From contig OY755171.1 of NCBI GenBank assembly GCA_963576735.1, positions 2,170,001 through 2,234,000 of the forward strand: a DNA stretch of 64,000 nucleotides. Direction: 5' to 3'. Made by a program: the position numbers and the translations under genes. The notes beneath the pieces are model-generated. The model was not told the DNA's origin. It worked only from the letters and a program-made list of their open reading frames with translations, and did not search any database. The stretch comes from Bedellia somnulentella (taxonomy: Eukaryota; Arthropoda; Insecta; Lepidoptera; Bedelliidae). Below, piece after piece: positions 32,958 through 44,784 of this stretch (position 1 is its first letter; each line of letters starts with the position of its first letter).

Positions 32958-35900
32958 TTTTGGGAGCTCTTTTTAATCGAGATTTCGCGACTGGGCCCCT
33001 CTTTCTCTTTGTATAGACATGTATGGGTAAATCGGCTAATATTGTATCGTGTATATAACGGGGAGCAACTTTTTGGCGAATAGCGACGGGGTTTTTAATG
33101 AATATTTGTTGATCAGGATTATAGCTAGTTTCCTGTTCGCGATCTTTATTAATATTTTCGGTAATTTCAGTACGGTGATGAAGAGAAGTTTCGTTGAGAA
33201 TGTCGTATACTTTTAGCATTTTCTCCCTATGTTCCTGTATATATTGCTGCATTAAATGTTCTGAAAGGTTAATATCGAAGGGATCTCTAGGATCGAAGTG
33301 GCCTGTAATAATATCAAGTGGTCTACATTTGGTAAAACTGTGAATGGAACTATTATAGCCTAATAACGCATATGCCATAAGATTTGTTACAGCTTCCCCT
33401 TTATACTTTAGTTTTAGAACTCTTAAGTGTTCCAATATGGTAGAATGAAATCTTTCGACTATTCCGTTTTCGTTAGGAGCATAAGCTAATATTTTATGGT
33501 GATTTATATTGTGTAATCTGACAAATTCTAAAAATAACTGATTTGTAAATTCGGGACCTCTATCAGTGACTACTGTAAGCGGTAAACCATGATGAGTTGA
33601 AAATTGTAACAATGCTTGAATCACACTCACAGCTGTCGCATCTTTCAAATAATAAGCTTGAGCGTATTTGGAGAAGGCATCAACGATAGTGAGATACTTT
33701 TGCGTTTCTATGCTTAAAAGGTCAAGATGAACAGTCTGAAACGGTTTTGAAGGAGGAGGCACTATATTGAATTTTTGCTTTATGGGATTACGGTCGTATT
33801 TACTTTGTCCACAAATAATACATTCATTGATATATTTAGTAATAGAATCTTTCATCTTAGGCCAATAAAATTTGTGTGATAGGGCAAGAAAACATTCGTT
33901 TATACCACGATGGTTGGTTTTACCTTCGTGATATAATTTAATTATTTCCTGCTGTTTCAAGTAATCTTTTACATTTTCTATTTCCTTTTTGGTTAGTAAT
34001 AAATTGAAAGCTGAGTTTTTAAAATTATTCTGCAATAAAGGTATGACTGAGTACATTTCTAAGGCAGGTTCAATTAAAATTCCGGTTTTTACTTTAGGGT
34101 TAACAAATTCTTTAACGGCATTTACAAGGTCTTTCTCTAAGAATGATTTACGTAGTTGTATTACAGTTTTAGTATGAGTATCAAACGGCTTAGAAACAGT
34201 AGTTTTCCCTTTGATGTCTCCTACAATAATGAAGTGAATCTGCTTATAAAATTTATTAAGGGGATCATCAGTTATTGGTATTTCAAGAATGGGGTTTTCC
34301 TTGCTGGTGTGGGCTGTGGCAGTAGTTGAACCATCAATCGAAGGTGGTTTTTCTGATGGGTTGGCTATAATGGAGCTGGTTTCTTCATTGTATATTTCAA
34401 TACGTGATAATGCATCTGCGTTTGTGTTTGCTTTGCCTTGTTTATAACACACTGTAAAGTCATATTCACTTAACTTAAGGCGCCACCTAGTCAGTCGGGA
34501 ATTGGGCTCTTTAAGGTTCATCACCCATTGTAAAGGTCTATGATCTGTTATGATTTTAAATTTTCTACCAAAAAGATAGGGCCTGAAATATTTTGTTGCC
34601 CAGACAATGGCCAACAGTTCTTTTTCTATAGTGCTATAATTAATTTCACTACTGTTTAACGTTCGGGAGGCATATGCTATGGGTCTATCGGAACCTATAG
34701 TACCCTGGGAGAGGACAGCTCCTATGGCTAAATTAGATGCATCAGTCGTGAGGATAAAATCCTTTGAAAAGTCTGGGTACTGGAGTATGGGGTCGTTGGT
34801 AAGAAGTGTTTTACACTTTTCAAAACAATCGGTATATTCAGTATTTAAGTTAATTTTAGAGCCTTTCTTTAAGCATTGAGTCATGGGCTTTGTTATGCGG
34901 GCGAAATTGGGTATAAATTTACGATAGTATCCAAGTAGACCTAAAAAACGTTTTATTTCGGTAGGGGTTTTGGGTAAGGGGTAATTTTTAATAGCTATAA
35001 TTTTATCTGGGTTAGGTTTTATTCCGTCTGTACTAATAACATGTCCAAGATACGACGTTTCCAATTTAAGAAATTCAGACTTGTCCATCTGGATTTTGAA
35101 GTTAGATTCTCGTAGTTTTTGAAATACCTTTTCGAGGTTAACCATATGTTCCTGTAGGGACGTGCTAAACACTATTATATCGTCGAGATAAACTAGGCAT
35201 ATAGTATTTTGAAGATCGCGGAGAACATTGTCCATCACACGTTAAAAGTAGAAGGACTATTTTTAAGACCCATAGGCATTCTCAAAAATTCAAAATGACC
35301 ATGTTCTGCATTGAAAGCAGTTTTCGGGATATCTGCGGGGTCCATTTCTACCTGGTAAAATCCGGACGCCTGGTCGAGGGTAGAGAAATACTGACAGTTA
35401 CCCAATTTATCCAGCACGTCTGAGATATTAGGGATTGGGTACTTATCATCTATCGTTTTTTCATTTAATTTACGGAAATCGACTACAAGTCGCCACTTTT
35501 TCTTGCCGGATGCATCGGCCTTCTTTGGGACTACCCATAGGGGTGAACTCCAAGCTGAGTCCGAAGGTCGGATAATACCTTGTTGCAACATTTTAGAGAT
35601 CTGATCCTGGACTTCTTGTCTAAGAATAAATGGATATCTATAACTCCTAGTATAGACGGGTAATTCATCAGTGGTTTTAATTCTATGTTTAATCTTGTTA
35701 GTAAAACTAAGAGATTCGCCTTCAATATAAAACACATCGGCGTAGCGGGTGCATAGTGACTCTAAATTAATTTTTTCTTCGGCGTTAAGATGATCAGTGC
35801 GCAAACGGGATAAAACTTCTTTAGCTCGAGATGTTTCGCAGTTATTTGAAAAACATTCTAAATTATATGTCTCGGCGTTTAATGAACAATTTAATGAAAA

Positions 35901-36485
35901 TATGACATCGTTATGACTAGGATTAAATACCTCTACTATGGCTCTATTATTACGGACTTTAGTAAAACATTCTCTGATGTTGCAATTTGAAATGAGTTGT
36001 TCCTCTATGAAAACATCACAATCCTGAAGATATACTGGTATTCGCACTAATTTTGAAGAGTTGGCTGGTATTATTTCCTCATAAAGATTAGAGTTGCGTG
36101 ATTCATAAAAATTAATTGGTGTAGTGTTATTTTTAGTCTTAAGTAATTTATCTTTAAAATCTATAGTTGCTTCGAATTTTTCCAATAAATCGGAGCCAAT
36201 AAGTCCATCAAAATAGTCATGAAATTTATATATAAAGAAGGTTGAATCACCTGGGAACTGAAATTCAAGAAAATTTGGCAAAGTAATGGAATAGTCACTA
36301 CGACTTACAGCATGCACATTACTGACTTCAAAGGGTTGATAATTTAATGGAATATTTGAAAAATATTGCTCAACTGAGCTGGGACTGAGAAATGATTGGT
36401 TTGCACCGGTATCAATTAGCAGCTTTAATGGTGGAGAATGAATTGGAATATAAGGCAACTGCCTCTGAGATTGAAGGTTAATTTC
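32887..36485 (-). CDS. pol: Provirus pol: protease, RT, RNase H, integrase (one frameshift)
   Basis: The first part (36458 down to 35235) has the aspartic protease LLIDTGANQSFLS, then the start of RT with the FRKLN and LDQASGF motifs. A shift at about 35235-35238 moves the reading to the second part (35238 down to 32887, 783 codons): RT active site YLDD, RNase H (TTDASNLAIGAVLSQ, ITDHRPLQW), and integrase with an HH-CC zinc finger (H-x-H ahead of CIICGQ) and a DDE core (VHLDLL, VVTDRGPEF, NENGIVERF). Pol probably follows gag by ribosomal frameshifting at the overlap near 36485. Apart from the single shift all domains are intact. Confidence 0.93.
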
Positions 36486-37435
36486 TATTTTGGCTTGTCT
36501 AATGGTTGGGTCACTGGAAAATCCTGGGGTTGGGCTTCTTTATCGTGGCTATAATATTCATCATGCGAGTTGTCTGGTGGCATATTGCTAGAAGGAGAGT
36601 CAGGGTAGGCTACTGGATATTCGTGACTATAATCTAAGTTTTCATACGGATTGTTATAGTAAGTAGTACCATAGTCATATTGATCTGAATAGTTATCGTC
36701 GGAATAATTAGGCTCGTAACAATAATTAAAATGCATTTCTCTTGTTTTAAAATAATTTGATGGCGGAGGGTTTCCCTGCTTGTTCCAATCATGTCCTCTA
36801 ATAGGTGCTGGTTTAGTAACGTAGTGGCTTACACCACTCATTGGTTGAGATTGGTTAGACACATAAGGTCTTTGATTATTCATTTGGAATTGAGGCTTCA
36901 TTCTAAATACATTACTTTGGGGATTGTAATTAGGTGGTCATCGAATACGAGAACCCAGTGGCTCTTTAAGGCCTCGTAAATAGGCTTGGAGAGTTAACTT
37001 CTTATACAGGTCTCTTTTTGCCTCAATAGTTGTACCTATAGTTTCATGTAACGAAACATATGTCATAATAGTACTAAATAAGTTAAGACAAGCTTCATAA
37101 AATTCTTGTGGACTGCGTTGTCCTTGTGTTAATAAAGCCAAATCATTGTAAAGAGCCGTCTCATCGCGTTGATCTGCAAAGTTATTTATTAAAGCCTTCC
37201 GTATTCCTTGCCAATCAGACGGTATACCATTGGAGTTAATTAAACGCGCGGCAGGGCCGGAAATTTTATTTAATATGCCATTTAATAATGCACTATTTGT
37301 TAAGTCAGCGCCCGGTTTAAGAATATTGACAACTAATTGGTCGCAAAGTTGAATAAACCTAATAAGTATATTCGGGTTTCCATCAAATTCCGGTACTAAG
37401 CGAAGTGCCTTAAACACGTGGTCTAAATCCTCCAT
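36485..37435 (-). pseudogene. gag: Provirus gag with one in-frame stop
   Basis: The first in-frame ATG is at 37435 (MEDLDHVFKALR); the open frame extends further upstream to 37603 through a serine-rich stretch but without ATG. A TGA at 36938-36940 interrupts the frame after PLGSRIR; downstream it stays open to 36485, through a tyrosine/proline-rich tail. No CCHC knuckle is visible, which is usual for this gypsy lineage. Gag would form the particle. Confidence 0.85.
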
Positions 37436-37770
37436 TTCTCTAAAAGAATCGTCAGAACCACTACTATCTAATGATATATCCCTAAAGCTGTCTAAAACTA
37501 CACTTCTACTACTACTACCTATACTAGAAGACCCAGATTGTCGCGGATGGAAAATCTTGAAGGATTTAAAATAACACAGGAAAAATAAAGTAAGGATGAG
37601 CAATCACTAAAAAGGTTCAAGTGTACTCACATAATATATTGGCTTCTTTCGTAGTATCAATGTCTGGATACTCCTGGTGCAGCACGACGTGGGTTCGGAT
37701 ACTCTGGATGCGACTAAAAAGCCACTCGGGCGGCTGTATACGGAAATCTTCTGAATACGCGACCCGCGAG

Positions 37771-37789
37771 TATCCTACCGACTGCGCCA
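37771..37789 (-). promoter_or_regulatory. Primer binding site, tRNA-Ser type
   Basis: On the minus strand TGGCGCAGTCGGTAGGAT directly follows (by one base overlaps) the 5' LTR. It is complementary to the 3' end of a serine tRNA, the primer used by the 297/17.6 group. Confidence 0.85.
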
Positions 37790-38090
37790 ATTACGTACGG
37801 CTGCAGCCCAAGATACAAAAAAAAACCAAATTTATTTAAAACTAATTTAATTAATAAAGATTACAAATTAATTATAACTAAAGTTAATGTCTAATGCCCG
37901 ATGGTTATGACAAAAGTGAAATATGATAGTCCCTGGGATCGCGGCGCCGACGCTCGACGCTGTCGCCATGCAGCGGTCACGTTGCCTCACGTTGCGCTGA
38001 CGCTGCATCGAACAAATGGAACTTGCGTGTAACTATGAATTGAGGTCGGCTCGCTAGTCAGCATATCCCGGGTTCGGTTGCGACATTACA
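37789..38090 (-). repeat. 5' LTR of the provirus
   Basis: 302 bp, starts TGTAATG and ends GTAATT in element orientation. It lacks the Helitron found in the 3' LTR. Right target duplication TGTA at 38091-38094. Confidence 0.95.
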
Positions 38091-38147
38091 TGTATATATA
38101 AGACAAACATAAAATAACAGTAAAATAAAATAAGATTAGTAACAATT

Positions 38148-40150
38148 TCAAAAATTACTGTCCATGTTAAAAGACTTAACAAAACTAATAGGGGCATGAA
38201 AAATATCGAAGCTTTCTTGGTGACGGTTGTAGGTGTTCTGAATACGCGTCATAGGAGCCTGCGTACCTATGTTCGTACGGAAAGGTAAGGAATTAAATGA
38301 CTTGCGATTCGACAATCTTGAAGCCTGGCGTGGTACGCGCAAAAAGATTCTACCTAACAACGTTTCCGAGTCGATCTTACCATTAACAAGCTTAGAAAGA
38401 AAAATAAGATCGTTTCTAGTTCTCCGATTTTTGAGTGTTTCAAGGCGGTAGTGTTCAAGTCGAGCAGCGTACGAAACCAAAGACTTACTCTTACAGTCGG
38501 CATAGGCGAGGTGGTAGCAGAAACGTTTCTGAACACGCTCGATGCTGTTCTCATGCACCGCGTACCTAGGGTTCCAGACTGTGCTACAGTATTCCAGTGC
38601 ACTACGCACGTAAGCATTATACAGAATAATCAGCACGTGTGGGGAGCGGAAGACCTTCGCCTTCCGAATCACAAAACCCAGCGATTTACTGCCTTTCTTT
38701 ACTACAGTATCAATATGGTGACGGAAACTGACGGCGCTATCGAAGTGAACACCTAGGTCTTTAATTACGTGTACCTGCTCCAGCTCAACGCCATTTATTT
38801 TATATAAGGGACATGACGGTGTGCGCTTTCTAGTGAAATTTATCGAGAAGCACTTAGAGGTATTAACAGACATACCATTCATGTCACACCACGAGGAAAT
38901 TCTGTTAAGGTCTTCCTGAAGTAGTTTGCCATCGACATCACTCACTATCTCTTTATACATCTTAAGATCGTCTGCGTAAAGGAGAACCTTAGAATTCTTC
39001 ACCGATTCCTGCAAGTCATTCACAAATATGACGAAGAATAGCGGCCCGAGATGGGAACCCTGGGGAACACCGGATGAAATCGTAAGCTTGTCCGACTTGT
39101 GACCACTGCATACTACCATTTGGCTACGGTTTCTTAAGTAGCTTTCGCACCACCGCAAAAGTGAACCATGGATACCCATGTGGGAAAGCTTTTTTACGAG
39201 GAGTCCGTGGTCAACAACATCAAAAGCCTTTGCGAAGTCTGTGTATACGGCGTGTACCTCTTTGTTAGCGTCAAGAGACAACATTAAATCGTCTGAGAAA
39301 ACAGTAAGGTTGGTACTTGTTGACCTCTTTGTCAAGAAACCGTGTTGTTCATGAGACAGTAGATTTTTTACCTGCCAATATAACCGTTTTTGAACCAGTG
39401 ATTCGAAGAGTTTCCCAAATGTAGACAGAATAGATATAGGGCGGTATTTTTCCACATCGCCTAAGTCATTTGTTTTCGGTATAGGCACAATTCGGGCTAA
39501 CTTCCAATTGCAAGGAAATTGGCCAAGTTGCAAGGATTTGTTAAATATTATAGCCAGGGAATCGCTAAGCTTTTGGCACATCTTTTCGCGAAAAGAGGCG
39601 GAATATCATCAGGGCCTGCTCCCTTAAGTTGGTCCAATCTGGCAAGGGCCGTTTGAATGTCATTGTCACTAAAAGTAATTGCAGATATAATATTGGTGGT
39701 CGAGAGTTCACTCTGAGGCAAATAAGTAGGGTTGGTAGGCACTGCTATTGAAGGCCTGTAAACACTGTTAAAAAACTTTGCAAACAAATTACAGATACTC
39801 TCCCCATCATAAGCTTTGTCTGGACCGTACCTGATACCTAACGGGATGCTAGAAGAATTCCGACGCGTGTTCTTCACAAATGTCCAAAAGGCCTTTGGGT
39901 TCTTCTTTATGTTTTCTGCCATCCTTGCTTTATAACTGTTGTAGCAAGAGATCGTCAGTTTTGAACAGCGTTCGCGTAATATATCGAAAGTAACTTTGTC
40001 TCTAGGGTTATTAAATCTTTTGTATTTTTGGTGGCACCTTTTCTTTTCTTTCAAAAGTTTTATTAGCGGCCTTGAGTACCAGACTGGAAAACGCGAAGGC
40101 TGGCGTGTTTGGATTGGGGTATGTTTGCTAATTATTATTTTCAGCTTTCT
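38148..40150 (-). pseudogene. LINE ORF2, reverse transcriptase (frameshifted)
   Basis: Two frames, about 40150 down to 39548 and 39581 down to 38148, joined by a one-base shift near 39555. The first has the pre-RT linker (KNPKAFWTFVKN, LKGAGPDDIPP). The second has the RT: IVPIPKTNDLGDVEKYRPIS, HGFLTKRSTSTNL, YTDFAKAFDVVDH, SSGVPQGSHLGPLFFVIFVN and LLYADDLKMYK, then a C-terminal region with YVRSALEYCSTVWNP. Jockey-superfamily by style. The endonuclease was lost by 5' truncation. Confidence 0.88.
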
Positions 40151-40506
40151 CAGTTGTGAGCAACAATCGACCAAACACAGGGCTCCGCGGGCTACTGCTT
40201 CACCACGACAACGCGCCCGCTCACACCACGCTCAAAACGAGGGACTTCCTGAACAGCACGCCGGTCAAACTTTTGGGTCACCCTCCTTACAGCCCTGACC
40301 TGGCACCGTGTGACTTCTTTTTATTCCCTAAAATAAAAAATCAACTCAAAGGGATACAATTTTCATCGCCGGAAGATGCGCTGTCAGTGTTTCAGCGGGC
40401 TGTAAATGAGGTGTCTGCGGCGGACTGGAAAAAGTGTTTCGAAAACTGGTTTAGACGTATGAAACTTTGTATAGATGCTGGTGGAGAGTACTTTGAAAAG
40501 ATTTAA
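40150..40506 (+). pseudogene. Mariner transposase, C-terminal piece
   Basis: Completes the mariner at 28900: NNRPNTGLRGLLLHHDNAPA (second catalytic D), PPYSPDLAPCDFFLF (third D), then KKCFENWFRRMKLCID and GEYFEKI at the stop. The frame is open. Confidence 0.9.
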
Positions 40507-42190
40507 TAAAAACATTTTACCCATAGAACATTTTTTTTTATTTTCGCAAAATTTTCTGAGTGTCCCACGTATATCACCTTTCAAAACAAATGATTAAATA
40601 AAAATAAGTAAATATCAAAGGGGGCCTCCCATTCAAAAACGTAATTTTTTATTATAGTTGGAACCCTTCGTGCGTGAGGCTGACTCGCACTTGGCCGGTT
40701 TTTTGCCTTCATGATACAAGATGGGCCCCGAACTTTAAACTTTCTTGTATAGGGGTCACGGTCCCGACAAGTTTGGGAAACACTGCTATAGATAGATATG
40801 TAGGTGATTATATTGTAGTAGAAGTTCAGTTGAACTGCTTCGAGATGGCGTTAAGTTTGCATTATAAACTACAGATCCACAATCTTTTCTTGGCCGGCAG
40901 CGATTAATGGTACTACTGTCGCCATTTTGAAATTTCGGCCTGTCATTGTCAGTTAGCTCTCAACTAAATAAAAATTATAGGGTGACCTACGTATATAATA
41001 AATTATCACTTTCATCAATATTTTTTGTGGTGGAAACTTTTTTTTGAAGACAATTATTTTTATGATGTATATTTTCTTATTAATAAACACTTTTATTACC
41101 AGTATTCAATATAAAAAAATATGAAAATTATTATTTATTTTGTTAAATTTTATCTAAATTAGGCTAACACCATCCGAAAAGTTGTGCGCACATGACTATA
41201 GCGGTGCGGGTTCTGGAAAGTGGGGAAATACTCCCGAATAAGATTTCACTTCGTATACACTGACGCGTGGGTTCTAATCCTAATGCGGGGATGAACCAAT
41301 GTGTCATTTATTAAGTCATAATTGTGCCAGCCTTGTATTTATATATATTTTCAATTTTTTGAAATTTTCTCACAAACTATTGGGCCTATATCGGTGTTTA
41401 GGCACTCAAACGAGCCTGACGTTCACACGCACTTCAGCGAGAGCTATCAAATACAATAGAAAAAAGTGGCACTTCGCCTACAAAAAATTAAAAATAATTA
41501 CAAAAAACCAAAATTTCGATGATATTTTACACTTAAATCTAACAATTTTTATTATTTTTCAGGTCGCGGAAGGCGGAACGCTGCTAAATGATGATAATTA
41601 GCTATAATTAGCTAAAAAAAACAAAAAGAGGGTACAAAAGTCAAAGATTAATTTTAGAAATTCTCACGCCCATACATTACGTATTGCGCTAAGGTGAACT
41701 TTTGAAAATCAATTTATATTTTATAAATACAAGGCTGTTAGCAGCAATAGAAAAGTGCTCATAAATTCACTGATCCAGCAAAATAAATGACCCAAACGAT
41801 ATCTGATGTTTAGAATTATTTTTTCTTTGCCACCTTTTTAGGGGATCTATGTGTGAATATGAAATATAAAAGACAGTACAAGACAAGGTAAGCCTCTGAT
41901 TTACAGGATTAAACAAATGATTTTATGTAGTTACCCACTTTTTTAACTCTGAGTGTCACAAATAACAAATCCTTGAGTATAAAATAATGAAAAAGTTTGC
42001 AGAGAAGTACAATTGGCAGTGTTATCGCTAAAAGCAATCTCTTCCAGACAACATTTGGGTGGTAAGATCAGCAAATTCGGGATACATAGTCATTTGGGTA
42101 GACATTCAAGACAAGGGCAAAAATAAATAAATATAATTAGCTTACATTAAAACGAACTTGTTTACTTACAATAATAGTTATTACATACAT

Positions 42191-42569
42191 AAACATAACA
42201 TAAACGTTCACGCCGTTTATCCCCGAAGGGGTTGGCAGAGGTACCAATACTCCTGAACTCACATGGCAAGCGCCATCTAGTTACCAGAGAAGGTACCCAC
42301 GTTTTGCTTTAGACAGTGTACTCACGTGATAGGGGGCAGGCCTATCGCCGATTTGTACGAATACACTGTCACATGACTAAGTACAACTCAGCCATGTGGG
42401 TTTCCTCACGATGTTTTCCCTCACCGTTAGCAACCATGATAAATTAACCACACATATGACTTTAGAAAAGACAAATTGGTGTAGGCCCGTCCCAGGATTG
42501 GAACTCACGCCCTTCTGTTTTCGGGCGGGTGTTCTACCCACTGGACTATCATGTCTACACATTATTACA
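42191..42569 (-). mobile_element. tRNA-derived SINE, full length, 379 bp
   Basis: Perfect 13-bp duplication TTATTACATACAT (42178-42190, 42570-42582). On the minus strand the head is tRNA-like (GATAGTCCAGTGGGTAGAAC as A-box region, GAGTTCCAATCCTG as B-box region) and the tail is TTATG repeats. RNA polymerase III transcription is inferred from the boxes. Confidence 0.88.
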
Positions 42570-42833
42570 TTATTACATACATACATACATATACTCACGG
42601 CTATCAATTCCTAGAAAGGGTAGCCAGTTCTAAGGAATTAGAAACTCCTCAGCCACTTTTGGAAAGTTGTGTGGGGTGAAGATGGTAAAATAAAGGTTAT
42701 TCATGATGGGTCTCCAACCGCATCGCCCAAAAATCTCTTAAAAGCCCCAATATCGTTAGTCGCCTAATACGTACACCCACCAACCATGGGGTAGTGCTAT
42801 TCCAAGCCGACACTACACAGCAACTAGTTATTA

Positions 42834-44717
42834 CATACACACATACATACATACATATTCTCACGCCGTTAGTTCCCATTGGGGTAGGCAGAGACTATCG
42901 ACCGCCACTTTGTACGATCCTGGCAAACCTCTCTAGCTTCATTCACATCCATCAGTCTTTTCATACATGCTCTTTTATTCTTCGTACTACGGACACCTGC
43001 CTTTTTGAGTACATTTTCTATTTGATCCAAATGTGTCCTCCGAGGTCGTCCTCTACTAACATTACCTTCCACATTGGCTGTATAGATCTCTTTTACCAAT
43101 TTACTGTCATCCATCCTCTCTATATGCCCAAACCATCTCAACATTCCTTTCTCTATCTTTCTTACAATATCATCTTTTACACCACATCTTTCACGAATCA
43201 CGTCATTCCTTACACGATCACAATACAAACTTTTCTGAGGGACCTCATTTCTACTGCATTCACTCTGCTTTCATGCTTCTTCTGCCACACCCAACATTCA
43301 CTACCATACATAAGCGTAGGAACGAGGACAGCATCATGCACAGCCATTCGAGCCTTTTCGGACACCGATTGACTAGACATGAGACTATCCAGTGCTCCAT
43401 TTACCGCATTACCCTTTTTTACTCTTCTTTCAATGTCTTCATCACACTTTCCATCCCTAGTGAACAAACTTCCCAGATATACGAACTCTTTCACTTGTTC
43501 CACTCTCTTACCATCGATCTCAATCACGCATTCAGTCATATTCTCCTCTCTCTCAAAAACCATGGTTTTGGTTTTATCTACATTCACTCTCATTCCTTTT
43601 CTTTCAAACGACGTACATGCAATATTCATCATCTCTTGCAATTCTTCAACCGACGATGCAAGTAACACTTGATCATCAGCATAGAAGAGGCATTTGAAGA
43701 CGAATCCACCCATTCTCAGTCCATACTCACTTTCACGCAACTCTGTTATACAGTCATCCATGAACAAATTGAAGAGCCACGGAGAAGCTACACATCCCTG
43801 TCGGACATCTCTAGAGATACCGAACCAGTCTGTGTTTTCCCCATTTATTCTTACACATGCACTAGAATCCTCATAGAGTGATACCAATGCACGTATAAGT
43901 TGGCTCCCCAAGCCGAACTTGGATAACACCTCCCACAAATACTTCCTTACCACCCTATCATACGCCTTCTCTAAATCTATGAAGGAGCAATACACCTTTC
44001 GATTCTTGGCTAAGAACTTTTCAGTGATGCTCCTTAAAGAGAAGATTTGATCCATACATCCCATTCCCTTTCTAAATCCTGCTTGCACATCCCAAATTTT
44101 GTCATCTGTTTCATTCATCACTCTTTCAATCAATACCTTTGCATACAATTTACCGACAACACTGAGTAGGCTGATTCCGCGGTAGTTTTTAGCTTCCTGG
44201 TGTGACCCTTTTCCTTTATATAAGGGCACAATTACTGCCCTGCACCAATCTCGTGGTACTTTACCACTCGACCAACACTTTTGAAAAAGGAAGTACAGCC
44301 AGGAAGCCACCAACCCTTTACCAGCCCTCAGCATTTCGATACTTATCCTATCATACCCTGCCGCTTTCCCTACTTTCATACTTTTCAATGCTTTTATTAC
44401 TTCTTCCATACTAATCTCACTGTCACTACTGTCACCCATTGCCTCATTCCAGTCAACATTGCTGCCCATTGGCGAAGAAATAGGTGAATCCTCTTTTTCA
44501 AACAGTCCCTCAAAATAGTTCTTCCATACTCGTCTTATGCTACTTTCATCCGTCGCCAATTCACCCTGTTCATCTCTCACTACATTCACTCTCGTGTTTT
44601 GGGAAACTCCCTTTTCTTTCCGGATATATTTCCAGAATAACTTTTGGTTATCCCGGAAATTATCAGAAAGTTTCCTCTCACACCACTCTTGCAGATCTCG
44701 CTTTTTCTTTTCTATTT
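42834..44717 (-). mobile_element. RTE-type LINE, 5'-truncated
   Basis: Flanked by ACTAGTTATTA (42823-42833, 44718-44728), ends in a CATA/CACA microsatellite. Truncated within the linker between endonuclease and RT. Confidence 0.92.
42869..44717 (-). pseudogene. RTE ORF2, reverse transcriptase and C-terminus
   Basis: Main frame 44589 down to 43210: RT motifs GKAAGYDRISIEML, VPLYKGKGSHQEAKNYRGIS, QAGFRKGMGCMDQIF, FIDLEKAYDRV, RDVRQGCVASPWLFNLFMD and the catalytic CLFYADDQVLLA. A shift near 43215 leads to 43228 down to 42869, the RTE C-terminal domain with LRWFGHIERMDD and GRPRRTHLDQIENVLKKAG. Sequence upstream of 44589 to 44717 (ERKLSDNFRDNQKLFWKYI) reads in the same frame. One shift plus truncation make it inactive. 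Confidence 0.9.
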
Positions 44718-44784
44718 ACTAGTTATTAATTAAATGAATATTGTATAAATTGTTTTATTAAGACATTTCAATACATAAATAAAT

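Larger units (their letters stand above)
29956..38090 (-). mobile_element. Errantivirus-like Ty3/gypsy provirus (297/17.6 type)
   Basis: Complete structure on the minus strand: 5' LTR, tRNA-Ser-type primer site, gag, protease-RT-RNase H-integrase, env, polypurine tract, 3' LTR, with TGTA duplications outside. Excluding a Helitron in the 3' LTR, the LTRs are 302 and 300 bp and differ by about one substitution and two 1-base indels, so integration was recent. Breaks seen: one in-frame stop in gag and one shift in pol. env is open. Such elements are insect endogenous retroviruses (Metaviridae). Confidence 0.95.
29773..40150 (-). mobile_element. LINE inside the mariner, split by the provirus
   Basis: Oriented leftward: 5'-truncated at about 40150, poly(A) read as an 18-T run at 29773-29790. 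The provirus sits in its 3' UTR, 53 bp after the stop codon at 38148. Flanking mariner words CAGTAGT and CAGTTGT may be the aged target duplication. Confidence 0.85.
28900..40569 (+). mobile_element. Mariner (second family), split by a nested LINE
   Basis: The TIRs share CACTCAGAAA and TTGCGAAAA words (28900-28927, 40541-40569) with TA on both sides (28898-28899, 40570-40571). The transposase is in two pieces separated by 10.4 kb. It differs in sequence from the irritans-type copy at 17289. Confidence 0.9.
28631..40704 (+). repeat. Second copy of the lepidopteran repeat, split by an 11.7-kb nest
   Basis: Left part 28631-28899 (GTTCCGGATCAAAAGGTAAAAC onward), right part 40570-40704 (TATCACCTTTCAAAAC to CTTGGCCGGTTTTTT). 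The junction continues exactly where the copy at 23322-23728 runs on uninterrupted. Outermost shell of the five-level nest. Confidence 0.85.

Noticed and set aside
42794..43881. Several plus-strand open frames of 60-190 codons
   Set aside because: Antisense shadows of the RTE reverse transcriptase; no independent motif.
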